DNA of 48,421 nt from Byssochlamys sp. IMV 00236. Lineage: Eukaryota; Ascomycota; Eurotiomycetes; Eurotiales; Thermoascaceae. The stretch is from NCBI GenBank assembly GCA_001931875.2, contig MSJH02000059.1, positions 1-48,421 of the forward strand. The letters run 5' to 3'. Within the stretch, counting starts at the first letter, position 1. Each line of letters opens with the position of its first letter. A program made the translations under genes and the position numbers. This document shows, piece by piece, positions 11,257-21,131 of the stretch. The notes beneath the pieces were generated by a model. The model did no database searches, was not told the DNA's origin, and worked only from the letters and a program-made list of their open reading frames with translations.

Positions 11257-12783
11257 ATGAATGTGTCAAGTTCAGATCGTGATAGAAATGCAGAAATAGA
11301 TCGTTGTCTCGCCATGATGGCACCTTCTGCTTCAGACGAAAGCAAGTTTGTTGCCATGTTCATGTTGCCGAAATTGCTAGATCAAACGAATGCTGAAACA
11401 ATAGAGAGAGCATTTAAAGGAATGAACTTTGGCTTCATTGAACGATTGCTTAGAACAAGTAATAAAGAAGAAAAAAGGGACCATAGTATGCCATGTCTTA
11501 TTCATTCGTTATAGATCATTCAGTGGACGCAGAAGTACCCGATCAGCTACTTAAAGAAATTGCTGTCAATATTCTCGCTTGCTTTTCTCGCTATGAGACA
11601 CTTGCTCAAGATAAAAATATGATTGACCGTATAGCTGGGCTGTCACGTCTGCTGAAACCAGAGTAAGCATATACACTAATGCATATGAATGCTTCCTAAC
11701 TTTGTTAGTGACGATCTGTCAAAGGAAATACTGCATATTTTATTATGCGTGTCTACAGAAAAGCATGGACTCATAAGAATGCTGGATACAGACGTAGTCA
11801 AAAATATTCTTGAAGTCGTCGTAGGAAGCAATCAGAAAGAGCCTCGAGAGCTTGCCTCTCAGTTACTGATATCTGTCTATACACGATCTGCAAGGATATC
11901 AGCCCCTAGTATCAACCAAGCTCTTGAATATTCATTATGTACACTCTTTCCGATTCTCTGCAAGACCCTGGATCAAGATCAAAAATTAGTAAAGTTTGAG
12001 TCCCTCAATTTACTAAGCTCCATCTTACCAGAAATGCCCGCAGAAAGTTTGAAGCAACTCAAGAGTGACAGCAGACTGTCGACATGGTTGGATCATTTAC
12101 TTGGAGGCTTACGTCAGATTCTGACAAGCAAAACAAGTAAGTGATTAAAGAGAAAGAAAGAGAGAGAGAGAGAGATAACATTGTATTGATCAATTACAGA
12201 TGACGAGCAACGAGACAAGGCAATTATATTAATTGGTTGCTCCCTGCGTCTATTTGGCAACCAGTGGCTATTTGGTTCACTCCTACATACCAGATCGGCT
12301 AGTCGTAAAAAGGAAAAAGCCCCTGCAGGTGACAAAAAGGCAGACGAGGCGTACCAAAAAGCCAATTTTCCTGCGTTACTTGTTCACCTTGTGGCCATTG
12401 AAGCCAAGATCATGTTGGATGATATCAACGACCACGCACTCCGCGAACATAATGAAGAAAAGAAAATCGTCAACGTCACACGACAGCAAAGGCAGGAAAG
12501 AATGCTGCCAGAATACTTTAATATACTCGAGAGCGCTATTGAGTTCCTTTCAAGCCAAGAAGATGAGCAATTCCATGGTATGGATGTGGAGATGTTATTA
12601 AAGATTCGTAAAACCCTTTCGGAAGTCATGGACGTCGTTATGGAGCTCTTACGGTTTAAGCAAGGTATGGCGGAGCGTCCAGAAGACTTGGATCAAGACA
12701 TGATTGCTCAAGCATGTATGCGAATTGTATCTTTATGGATGGCAGAACAAGGATATGAAATTCAAGAAGGAAAAAATAAATAA
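11257..12783 (+). CDS. Neurochondrin-family protein
   Basis: Four exons: 11257-11458, 11515-11662, 11709-12136, 12200-12783 (1362 nt, 453 aa). The first exon encodes an armadillo-like helical start (FVAMFMLPKLLDQTNAETIE; MNFGFIERLL) typical of the neurochondrin domain, and the C-terminal part keeps LPEYFNILESAIEFLSS. These proteins are all-helical cytoplasmic scaffolds; the fungal function is not established. The first intron could instead be read as only 29 bp (11486-11514), in the same phase. I prefer 11459-11514 (56 bp, GTAATA donor) because the size matches neighbouring introns. Intron 3 contains a GA microsatellite. The 3' end is only 5 bp from the convergent 64-aa gene. Confidence 0.8.
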
Positions 12784-12788
12784 GTTTA

Positions 12789-12983
12789 TTAATATATAGA
12801 AGCTCTTTTATCGTCTTTTTCTTCTGGAATGGTTTCCATCAGATCCACTGCTTCGAAAGAGGACCGTCGGATGATTTTGCAGTGCTTAATGATCACAACC
12901 AGTTGATCTTTATCAATATATAATGAATGAGGGTAGAACTCGTTTGGTATATCTTGAACGCGGCTCTTGATAACTGATTCCAT
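12789..12983 (-). CDS. Small orphan protein, 64 aa
   Basis: Uninterrupted ORF starting MESVIKSRVQDIPNEFYPHS and continuing LYIDKDQLVVIIKHCKIIRR, then an acidic/basic tail ending RASIY. Codon use and the beta-strand-like hydrophobic stretch look like a real protein rather than an antisense shadow. A plausible 5' UTR with an A/G-rich tract lies upstream before the divergent RBX1 gene. I do not recognise the family. It contains no signal peptide or transmembrane segment. It converges on the neurochondrin gene with a 5-bp gap, so the two transcripts must overlap at their 3' ends. Confidence 0.55.
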   Translation of the reverse strand: MESVIKSRVQDIPNEFYPHSLYIDKDQLVVIIKHCKIIRRSSFEAVDLMETIPEEKDDKRASIY

Positions 12984-13175
12984 AGTAGCTTTTTAAGAAG
13001 GAAAGAAAGAGAAGAAAATAAATGTGAGGGAGATATTTATGCATAAATATTTAATTTGTATAGCTCTTTGCTCGGTGTTTAAAATAATACGCTTGATGAC
13101 ATACACGGCCCATTTTCTGTTTTTCTTTTTTCTCCTCTTTTTTTTCTTTTTTTTTTTTAAAAACCAATCTTGAAC

Positions 13176-13744
<569 letters not shown>

Positions 13745-13785
13745 ACATTACATTTATACACGCATACGCATAAATAAATACAATT

Positions 13786-14397
13786 TTATTTAAACATTCT
13801 CAAGTAAGCCAAGATGAGAGCACCAGCACCTGTCATGGTACCAATCATGTATTGCATAATTTGGAATTTGATGGCCTCCATTTGAGTTCTTAGATTGGAT
13901 ATTTCACTTTCAATACGAGTATCTGTTTCTTTAATCTTGATCTCTTGCGCACTTGCTTCATCTCTAATACGACCTCTTTCCAAGTTGAGATCAAGACGGA
14001 CGCTGGCCTGAGTACGAGCAATCTCATCCTTTAGTTTCTGTTTTAGTTTTTCTATTTCGCCTTCGAGTCGATCATTTTCTGCCTTCATCATTGTAAAGTC
14101 GTTTCGTTCAATCAGCTGAACTTCAGATCTCAGCTTGGCAAAGTCTACTTTATAGGCATAAATTGCCTTTTCTCTATCTGCTTTGGATACCATAACCTTG
14201 GTGATGTCTGACATGCTTTCGTTTATGACCTTTTGTAAACAAGTCATAATGACTTCACTCTGGTCTCTTGTGAATCCAGCTTGTTCCAGTCGTTCAACAA
14301 ACTTGAATGTATCAAAGTAGTTTTGTGATCGATATGCAGTGGTATGAAACTTGAATGCTTTATTGAAATGAAATGACTTTGAAATGCAGCGTAACAT
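13786..14397 (-). CDS. DUF1640 / MCUR1-FMP32-like mitochondrial coiled-coil membrane protein
   Basis: Single exon, 203 aa. The N-terminus MLRCISKSFHFNKAFKFHTT is a likely mitochondrial presequence. It is followed by FDTFKFVERLEQAGFTRDQS and EVIMTCLQKVINES, the conserved head of DUF1640. A long coiled coil covers about residues 85-175 (ENDRLEGEIEKLKQKLKDEI). A C-terminal transmembrane helix is seen in YMIGTMTGAGALILAYLRMF. This order is that of CCDC90A/B (MCUR1) and yeast FMP32, inner-membrane proteins tied to respiratory-complex assembly or calcium uniporter function. The exact role in fungi is uncertain. The gene is convergent with RBX1, 41 bp apart. Confidence 0.88.
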   Translation of the reverse strand: MLRCISKSFHFNKAFKFHTTAYRSQNYFDTFKFVERLEQAGFTRDQSEVIMTCLQKVINESMSDITKVMVSKADREKAIYAYKVDFAKLRSEVQLIERNDFTMMKAENDRLEGEIEKLKQKLKDEIARTQASVRLDLNLERGRIRDEASAQEIKIKETDTRIESEISNLRTQMEAIKFQIMQYMIGTMTGAGALILAYLRMFK

Positions 14398-14452
14398 AAT
14401 TAGTAGAAAAGGGGTAAAGTAAAAGAAGAGAAAGGGTGTAAATAAAAATAAT

Positions 14453-15036
14453 TCAACCCCATTGGGCAGTATGATCCCAGTGATAGTCTTGGTCCTTGAT
14501 AGGAGGCTTTAAGGAAGGAGGTAAATCCTTCAGCTTCCAGCCTGGAGGTAGCTTATATCTTTTGTTCTTAACTATGGTTGGTTGAGATGATAATGATTGA
14601 AAATAGAGTATCTCCTTTGGAAACTTGTATTGTCCTAATAGACGCATAAGCGTCATTTAATAACAACGAATATTATTATTATTATACCTGTATAAGGATC
14701 AATTTGTATATGACTGTATTTGCATAGTAAGCCATACTCACAATAACCATGGCTTAAATAATATTTGCAAGGAGGCTTTTTCAATTGTTCTTGGATGAAT
14801 GCCCGCGGATCTATAAACTTTATGTTAATAAATAAAGAAAGGGGAGCCGTGTGATATTTACCATTAAACCAATCATAATGTAACTTTCTGTTATTGACAT
14901 GGGTTCTGCCTTGGATATGATTAGTTCTATTTACTTTACTATCAGGAAATGTACAATGACAGAAATCACAATAATCTATTGATATGATTTAGTACATTGC
15001 TTTATAAAAGTATTGATACTTACAGTTCTTGGGCAT
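14453..15036 (-). CDS. ZMAT5: ZMAT5 homologue, U11/U12 small nuclear ribonucleoprotein 20 kDa protein
   Basis: Four exons on the minus strand: 15024-15036 (13 nt), 14862-14975, 14688-14810, 14453-14634 (432 nt, 143 aa). It starts MPKNYYCDFCHCTF and continues to a U1-type matrin zinc finger with HIQGRTHVNNRK (C-x2-C and H-x5-H). A CCCH finger follows: KPPCKYYLSHGYCEYGLLCK then YSH. The C-terminus is LPPGWKLKDLPPSLKPP and ends AQWG. Finger order, spacing and the PP-G-W...LPPSL...QWG tail match animal ZMAT5, a component specific to the minor (U12) spliceosome. Its own introns are ordinary GT-AG. Intron 3 (14635-14687) contains a small hairpin GACGC-TTAT-GCGTC. It is a functional counterpart to the AT-AC intron in DIS3. 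Confidence 0.88.
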
Positions 15037-15378
15037 GAAACAAAGAAGAGAGAGAAAAGGAAAAAAATCGTTGGGGTAAATTTTTGGTATTATTTCACAC
15101 AAGCAGCCATTCAACTTTTTCAATTTCTTCAATTTTATCATTTACTATGGTAACAGTTATTCAGCTACAGTAACCATAGAAACGTTCTTTATACTCTATA
15201 TTGTTCTTGATCTTTAGGTAGGGCGATAAGCTCTTGCCTTGGCTTCTTTTTCGATGGTTGCTTTAAAACTTATTAACACGTGAATATGAAGGGTTTCACA
15301 TGGTTTTAATATTAAACAATTCAATTCATTCTCCTCCTTTTTCTTCTTTTTTCTCTTTTTTTTTTTTTCTTTCAAAAC
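15037..15378. promoter_or_regulatory. Divergent spacer between ZMAT5 and the OPI1-like gene
   Basis: About 340 bp, T-rich toward 15378. No coding potential beyond antisense shadows. It contains an E-box CACGTG at 15277-15282 and an inositol-response-like element (own entry). A TATA-like ATACTCTATATTG lies near 15190. Confidence 0.35.
15293..15302 (-). promoter_or_regulatory. UASINO/ICRE-like element upstream of OPI1-like gene
   Basis: Read on the minus strand the site is CATGTGAAAC, nine of ten matches to the yeast inositol/choline response element CATGTGAAAT bound by the bHLH pair Ino2-Ino4 and controlled by Opi1. It sits 77 bp before the OPI1-like ATG and 11 bp from a CACGTG E-box. Whether it works in this fungus is inference. 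Confidence 0.35.
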
Positions 15379-16975
15379 ATGAGCCAACAACAACAACCAC
15401 AATCACAGCAGCAGCAGCAGCAGCAGCACTCAGCCATGTCTATTGATCAACTTGTGAATACACCGGATGATATGGACCCTGATGTTAAAATGGCGGTTGA
15501 AGCACTAGGAGATATGGCAAGATCCAAGGGTGCGTATTTCCATAAATATACATAACATATGGGTTACTCATCCATCTTTATTAGTTCATATGACTCTGCC
15601 TCCTCTATCAACGCCCTCGACCACACCTAGTTCTCCTTTACCCACACCAACTTCTTCATCCATTCAACGTCTATCTTTCTCTTCCTCAACATTAGATGAA
15701 CCACAGCAAAGTCGATTTATTTATCGTGTATCCAATATTCCCATTGTTAATTCAGCTATCAGAGTCTATGAACATTCAAAGAATTCTAGTTCAGTTGTAA
15801 AGTATGGTGCTGAAATGGTCGAATCATTTGCTGGCCCTATTTATGACAAGTTGGGTAAACCAGTTCTGTCAAACGTAGATGAGTGGGGATGTAAACAACT
15901 TGATAAAGTAAGAGAAACTACTCAAACACACAATAGATACCTGATTCTAATGAACTTTTATCTACTTAGTTGGAAGAAAAGTACCCTTATTTGTCTAAAA
16001 ATAAAGAGACAGACGAGGATGAACAAGACGAAGATGACGCCAATTCTACTGTTAGTGCATTAGCTCGCACTTCTCTATTAGACGATCATGAAACAACTAC
16101 GTCAGGATTAAGAAAACGAAGAGATTCCAAAGAAGAATGTAAGATGCAGAAAAAAAAAAAGAAACGCTATATAACCTTTATACTCATCTCATACATTTAG
16201 TCACATTAAAGAATACAAATCGATCAAGAACTTCGTCTCGATCAACTTCTCCTCATAAGCCCTATCCAAAACCAAATGCTCGTCATCGTCCTATTGCCCC
16301 TCGTAGTAAATGGCATCAAATTGTTTTGCATGCCTCTTCTGCTGCAGGAACAACGGCAGCTGTGATTAGTGAAGAGAGTATGAAATGCCTCAGATACTGT
16401 TTAAGCTGGCTTCAGGTAAAAAAAAAAAAGAAACTCGTGCTTCTAATCCTTCTTTGGCTCATGTGTTTATTTTAATATAGTACGCTTCACAACATATCGA
16501 GCAACAAATGAATTTGATTCGCAAATATTTGGTTTCAATAGCAAAATCATCACAAGATAAAGCCGTCGTTGTAGCTCAAGAATCTCCTTTACCCAAAATC
16601 AAGAAAGAAATTGTAGATACACTTCGTAAAGTAGTCGATGTCATTTCAAAATATGCTGGCACAGGCTTACCAGAGCAAGCCAAAGCTGCCGTCCGAAGCT
16701 TCATCTTGGCTCTTCCTTCTCGATGGGCCATGCTCAATTCAAAGGCAGCATCACCTGTAGCATCACCTGCACTTAAGCCAAGTGACGTAGGTCTTCATGA
16801 AACATCTATCAAATTGCTTAACTTTAGTGGCGAATCACTCGAGATGATCCAATCTGTAGCTCACGTCTTTTCAGATACCATTGAGCGTGCTGAACTTTGG
16901 TTAAGTCGACTCGCTGTTGTTTCAGGTTCTTCTCAACAAGCTAAACCTGCTGTTGAACAAATGGACTTGAACTAA
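15379..16975 (+). CDS. OPI1: OPI1-like transcriptional regulator of phospholipid synthesis
   Basis: Five exons: 15379-15529, 15585-15907, 15970-16138, 16201-16415, 16481-16975 (1353 nt, 450 aa). The N-terminus is poly-Gln, followed by IDQLVNTPDDMDPDVKMAVE. The Opi1 core reads VSNIPIVNSAIRVYEHSKNS, then VVKYGAEMVESFAGPI. The C-terminal helical part has CLRYCLSWLQYASQHIEQQ and MNLIRKYLVS. In yeast Opi1 sits on the ER by binding phosphatidic acid and Scs2, and enters the nucleus to repress INO genes when inositol is plentiful. A leucine-zipper-like heptad and a basic Arg/Ser region (residues about 215-260) are present, but an FFAT motif is not obvious. An ICRE-like site lies upstream, suggesting autoregulation. 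The polyQ tract is coded by mixed CAA/CAG codons. Confidence 0.88.
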
Positions 16976-17568
16976 ACCTTTTCTTTTTTTTTTCTTTTTT
17001 TTCTTTTCCTTCATAATTTCTTTTGTTTGAAACAAAATGCGTGCATCTTGGATACCTTTCTTTTTTTTTTGGCATTTCTTTCTTTTGTATACAAAATAAA
17101 GACTATATTTCGAATTGTATATAAATAATCAAAGTTGTGTAGCCTATGTCTTGGTATTCGAATTCTATTGTTGCAGGTTTAGATCATCAACCAAACGTCT
17201 AGGTCATATTGCTCTGCGTTGATTCGTGTTTATCTGTCAACCTGAAAATTTGTCTCCAATAAACCCCGTTTATCGTGTTTCCTTGGATACTCATTCTCTC
17301 TTGACCAGCTTACTATTTTCAGTATTTGCCTAAGTTACTATTATTGTCTTGCCTTATAATTATAGACACGCAGATCAGTGCCCCTGGGAGGTTGCTAAGA
17401 GATATCCTCAGATTCAGAGTATGCATGAATATCAATGGGGGCGTACATCTCCTTGAAGAAAGTGCGCACAATAGTAATATGTAATTAAATTGATCATACA
17501 AAGATTTCATGGTATGCAGTTTATTTACAACATGTATTGTTTATGAAGTGGAGACAAATGTGTAGATG
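16976..17568. other. 3' spacer between OPI1-like gene and CDK gene (convergent)
   Basis: About 590 bp between two convergent stop codons. It starts with T-rich tracts (16980-17070), expected for 3' UTR and poly(A) signals; AATAAAGACT lies near 17095 for the plus-strand gene. No ORF with protein-like composition is seen on either strand. Confidence 0.5.
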
Positions 17569-18995
17569 TTAAATATCTAATAGTGACAAATCTTCAAAAA
17601 AGAACGGATGCTCCTCTGCTCTAATGGCTGATATACGAGAGGCTGGGTCATATGTTAAGAAACACTGTTTGTAGTCAGTATAAATGATATTCTTGTCAGT
17701 CGCTTATATGCTGTAATTACCTTTAGTAAATGGTATGCTGAGTCTTCTGCTGGCAAATTGTTGGGATATTTTTTTAATCTTTCTTTTAAATTTGATGGTT
17801 TCCATGCTAGACTTGGATGTTATTCAATCTGTATAAAAGAGGATTATTCTAACTTACGTGGAAAGTTATTATTGAAGTCAGGCAATGCTGTTACACCTGG
17901 CCACATTTCTTCTGTAGGTGTACCAAGTGCTCTAAATATTTTAAATAATTGATCTATCTGTGAATCACCAGGAAACAAAGGTTGCATCGTCAACATTTCA
18001 GCAAATATGCAACCCACACTCCACATGTCTACAGCTGTGGAATAATGTGGGCTGCCCAGCAGTATTTCGGGAGCTCTATACCATAGAGTGATTACCTAAA
18101 GTTGGTCAATAAAATGTGGCGTTGCAGTAATCTACAGTTGAGCTTACTTGATGAGTATACGTTCGCATAGGCACACCAAAGGCACGAGAGAGACCGAGAT
18201 CAGCGATAGTAAGCCGACCGGTTTTGTCAATCAATAGATTCTGTGGCTTCAGATCACGGTGAAGTATGCGATGTGAATGGCAATAATGAAGTCCTTTTAA
18301 TAGTTGATGCATGAAGCTCTAATAATTGAAAGTCGTAAGATGCATATTTCATTGTCATCAAATAAGGCTTACTCTAATATGGCCAATACTAAGACCTTCT
18401 CTTTTCACATTGTCCATGTATTTTCTCAAATCCTAACAATAAATATAAATAATGAAATAGTGAATAATGATTTTTATATTTACCAGCTCAAAGAACTCAA
18501 ACGCAATATAGATCAAGGTATCCTTTTGCTCCAAATCAAGTAAACTAACAATAGATGAGAGATCTTTAGATAAACCCCGTTCATTCATCTTTACCTAACA
18601 ACATTTTTATGCTTCAATTCCTTCAAAATGGATATTTCTCGGATCGTTGTTGTTGGTACACCTTCCATCAAATTAAGTCTAATCTTTTTCAGTGCCACCA
18701 ATTGTTTTGTCTTTTTATCCATTGCTTTAAACACAACACCGTACGTCCCTTCGCCGATCTTGCTTAGCTTTTCATACTTTTCACAACCATCTTTATCATC
18801 TTTCGCTGCTTGCTCTCGCAGCCTCTTTTCTCTTTGTCTTCTCTTTATCATCCTCGCCTTAAGTTCTTCTTCGAGCTGCTGTTGTGATTGATTCTCTCGT
18901 CGTGTATTAGGTTTACTCAATAATGGCTTTTTAGGTGCAGCATTCTCATCTTTAAGTCCCTTTTCTTGTACTAGAATGTTTTTATTTTCGACCAT
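17569..18995 (-). CDS. Cyclin-dependent kinase with PTTTIRE helix and DLG motif
   Basis: Seven exons on the minus strand; the start ATG is at 18995 and the stop at 17569. A basic N-terminal extension of about 75 residues ([20 protein letters not shown], coiled-coil-like) precedes the kinase domain. The domain begins [18 protein letters not shown] with Thr14/Tyr15-type residues, then VALKKIRL (ATP lysine). The cyclin-binding helix is [16 protein letters not shown], where CDK1 has PSTAIRE. The catalytic loop is [10 protein letters not shown]. The magnesium loop is [13 protein letters not shown] rather than DFG, and the T-loop is [20 protein letters not shown]. The domain ends [10 protein letters not shown]. 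The closest general class is CDK1/CDK2-like cell-cycle kinase. The PTTTIRE plus DLG combination recalls plant CDKB kinases. It could be the main mitotic CDK or a paralogue; the window cannot tell. Confidence 0.9.
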
Positions 18996-19441
18996 GAAAT
19001 CGATTGCCAAAGTGACAAAATGAGCTTAAAGAAAAAAGAGGAAAAAAAAGGGGGGAGAAAAGCAAGAAAAAAAGTAGTCATTTTTTTTTTAAAAAAAAAA
19101 AGACGTCGCGAAAAAAAATAATAAAAAAGGATTAAATCTCAGTGAAAGAAGCCAAGATGCTGTTTGTTTGTCTCTCTGCTATGGCAACAAAAATCAATTC
19201 GTTACTACTTGACAAATTAAAAGAGTCGAATTTCCAAGAAAGACAGAATGTCGTACAAACTTTGCCAATTTCAGATCAAGTACACACTTTTTTTTTTTCC
19301 TTTAAAACAAAGCAGGTTGTTGAATGACTGCTGATGGTTTCAATATTTATTAAATATATGATACGTAATAGACAGGGCATTGCATCTTCTCAATGGTAGA
19401 TGTAACACATCTATACCTAGTACATGACAACACTTACATTA
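18996..19441. other. Spacer with a short, probably truncated plus-strand ORF beside the mobile element
   Basis: CDK 5' region (A-rich tracts at about 19023-19130), then an ATG at 19181 starting MATKINSLLLDKLKESNFQE. It reads like a genuine N-terminus up to a GTACAC donor-like site after SDQ, but soon meets a stop (about 19323). The mobile element begins 120 bp later. It may be the 5' stump of a gene lost on insertion, or a small unknown protein. The rest is AT-rich with nothing recognised. Confidence 0.3.
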
Positions 19442-19590
19442 CAGTGCTTACAGTCTCCATTGGCGATTTTTGAAAAGTCAATCAGCGCACTAATAAAATT
19501 CAATTAGCGTATGCCTGAAATCCAAATAGCGTTTGTTTTTCTTCAATTAGCGTGTTGGTTGGATACGAATAAGTAAAAAAACTTTATTGG
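19442..19590 (+). repeat. Left terminal inverted repeat
   Basis: 149 bp. It matches the right end except for about 45 bp extra, roughly 19507-19551, apparently a local duplication of an AATTAGCG-type unit. Four spaced copies of A-A-(T/A)-(C/T/A)-AGCG occur at about 19480, 19502, 19525 and 19545. It ends with AAACTTTATTGG. Confidence 0.9.
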
Positions 19591-19698
19591 TCAATTTAAG
19601 GCCAATACCAGACTTTTTCTATATTATGGATACAGATACTGATACGGGTACGATACGGATACGATACGCTTTTTCTTCGTTTTTACTTTTCAAAAATA

Positions 19699-20380
19699 AT
19701 GCCCGACTATTTCAACATTGACAAAGGTAAGTAAATATGTTATAAAAATAAATGCTCTCTAACATAAAATCGTTTAGATGACACTGATCGTGTCCTCCCT
19801 TATCATCACAGGCCAGGAACTGATTTAATCAGCGCTGGTATTAACCGACAAACAGGTGATAAGCATGTTATCAAAAGCTCTCGTGCCAGAAGTGGCAGAA
19901 GATAGCTATGTTTCAGTGCCTACGGAATTTATAACAGGAAAAAAAAAATGCAATATTCTCTATACTCCTTACGATCCCTTAAGTTCGTTTCCCCCGTACT
20001 GGTTGAGGTACAAAATCAAGTCAATACTGCACACTCACATACGAGCGCTACAACAGGCTTCCTATCATTGTGATATTTGGAATTACAAGTGCTACGGTAT
20101 TTTTACTGAACAAGTCTGTAGATAGTGATCTCTCATTTACCAGACAGATACCAAGCATTGGATGGGCTGAACATCCTCAACTTTACAGGTGAATCAACAA
20201 GAAAAAACACTGCATCCTTTGCAAGCGGTTGGCTATTTCCTCTGCTCTCAATCTTTGTCGATTAGTACTTTAGATTATGGAAAGAATGACTTTTTTGTAA
20301 GATTATTGTACTTAATTGCGCATAATAATCTTGAGCAGTTAGTTGGAGAAGAAGCTGAAAAATTGGGGGGGGGGCGATAA
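19699..20380 (+). pseudogene. Decayed ORF of the element, possible PD-(D/E)XK (Rpn-like) nuclease
   Basis: It begins MPDYFNIDK, then a small GT-AG intron (19727-19778) and DDTDRVLPYHHRPGTDLISA. After that the frame breaks several times. Protein-like pieces in shifting frames include PTEFITGKKK, YDPLSSFPP, PVLVEVQNQVN, ERYNRLPIIVIFGITSATVF, QIPSIGWAEHPQLY and KNDFFVRLLYLIAHNNLEQL. A hydrophobic strand followed by E-x-Q (VLVEVQ) after an Asp resembles the PD-(D/E)XK core of Rpn-type proteins. The family call is inference; the presence of a decayed protein gene is well supported by the consistent composition across frames. Confidence 0.4.
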
Positions 20381-20620
20381 ACAACATTTCTTTTTTATCT
20401 CTCTCTTCTTGAAAAGAACCAACCCAAGACGGTAACTTCATAAAGCCATGTTTAGCGTGGCGCTACACATTGAAAAAGCTTTGTTGGGCGATATCATAGG
20501 TAATGAGTAGAGATAGTGTTCGTAGTATTAGCTTATTTTCTGGTGCATGTAGTGTTCACCGATAAAAAAATGCCTGGAAAAAGGAAATGAAGTTTCAAAA
20601 AAAAAAAGTCATTAAGTTAT

Positions 20621-20932
20621 GTGGATGATGCTTTGAAATTCTTGCAGCGACAGAAAAGAAAATACTGTGAAGCAATCGAAACAACGCCAATTGAAGAAAC
20701 TCCTCCTTTAGTTTATCTGAATAAAAAATGGCAGCTAAGCGCTGTAGAACTCGACAACGAAGAACATGATGCAGAATTATATGAACTCGTTCAACGTTTC
20801 AAAAGCATCAAAACAAATAGGATCAATTGGAAGAAATGCTTCGAACAAGGGCATCTTGAAAATATAGAGTCAATTAAGCAATACAATAGCAGCGAGAGTT
20901 TACGGTGCCATTATAATAGAAAATTTAAATAA
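20621..20932 (+). CDS. 103-aa ORF inside the element, possibly the C-terminal part of the nuclease-like ORF
   Basis: Intact frame starting MDDALKFLQRQKRKYCEAIE, rich in Glu/Lys, ending ESLRCHYNRKFK. The last part (RINWKKCFEQG, then SSESLRCHYNR) faintly resembles a small helix-turn-helix. It follows the broken ORF at 19699-20380 on the same strand, so it may be the remnant of one longer protein. I cannot assign a function. Confidence 0.35.
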   Translation: MDDALKFLQRQKRKYCEAIETTPIEETPPLVYLNKKWQLSAVELDNEEHDAELYELVQRFKSIKTNRINWKKCFEQGHLENIESIKQYNSSESLRCHYNRKFK

Positions 20933-21131
20933 ACAGTTTTCGTGACTTTAAACATTTATTATAGGCCATCATTACATAATATGACTTTCTCATTACTTGT
21001 AATAGCAATTGGAAGTCATACTTCTCCCAATCATTGTTGCCTCCGTTCCAGGTTTCGATGAGGTTGTAAAGGCTCTTCCGTGCCACGCTTTATTTTCAGA
21101 TCTTTTTCGCGCCGCGCACCGTGGTAATAAT

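Noticed and set aside
11486..11514. A 29-bp intron in the neurochondrin-like gene
   Set aside because: An alternative donor at 11459 gives a 56-bp intron in the same phase and better matches the intron sizes of the window.
18518..18527. GTATCCTTTT, U12-type donor-like string
   Set aside because: It is on the strand opposite to the CDK gene and inside a CDK exon.
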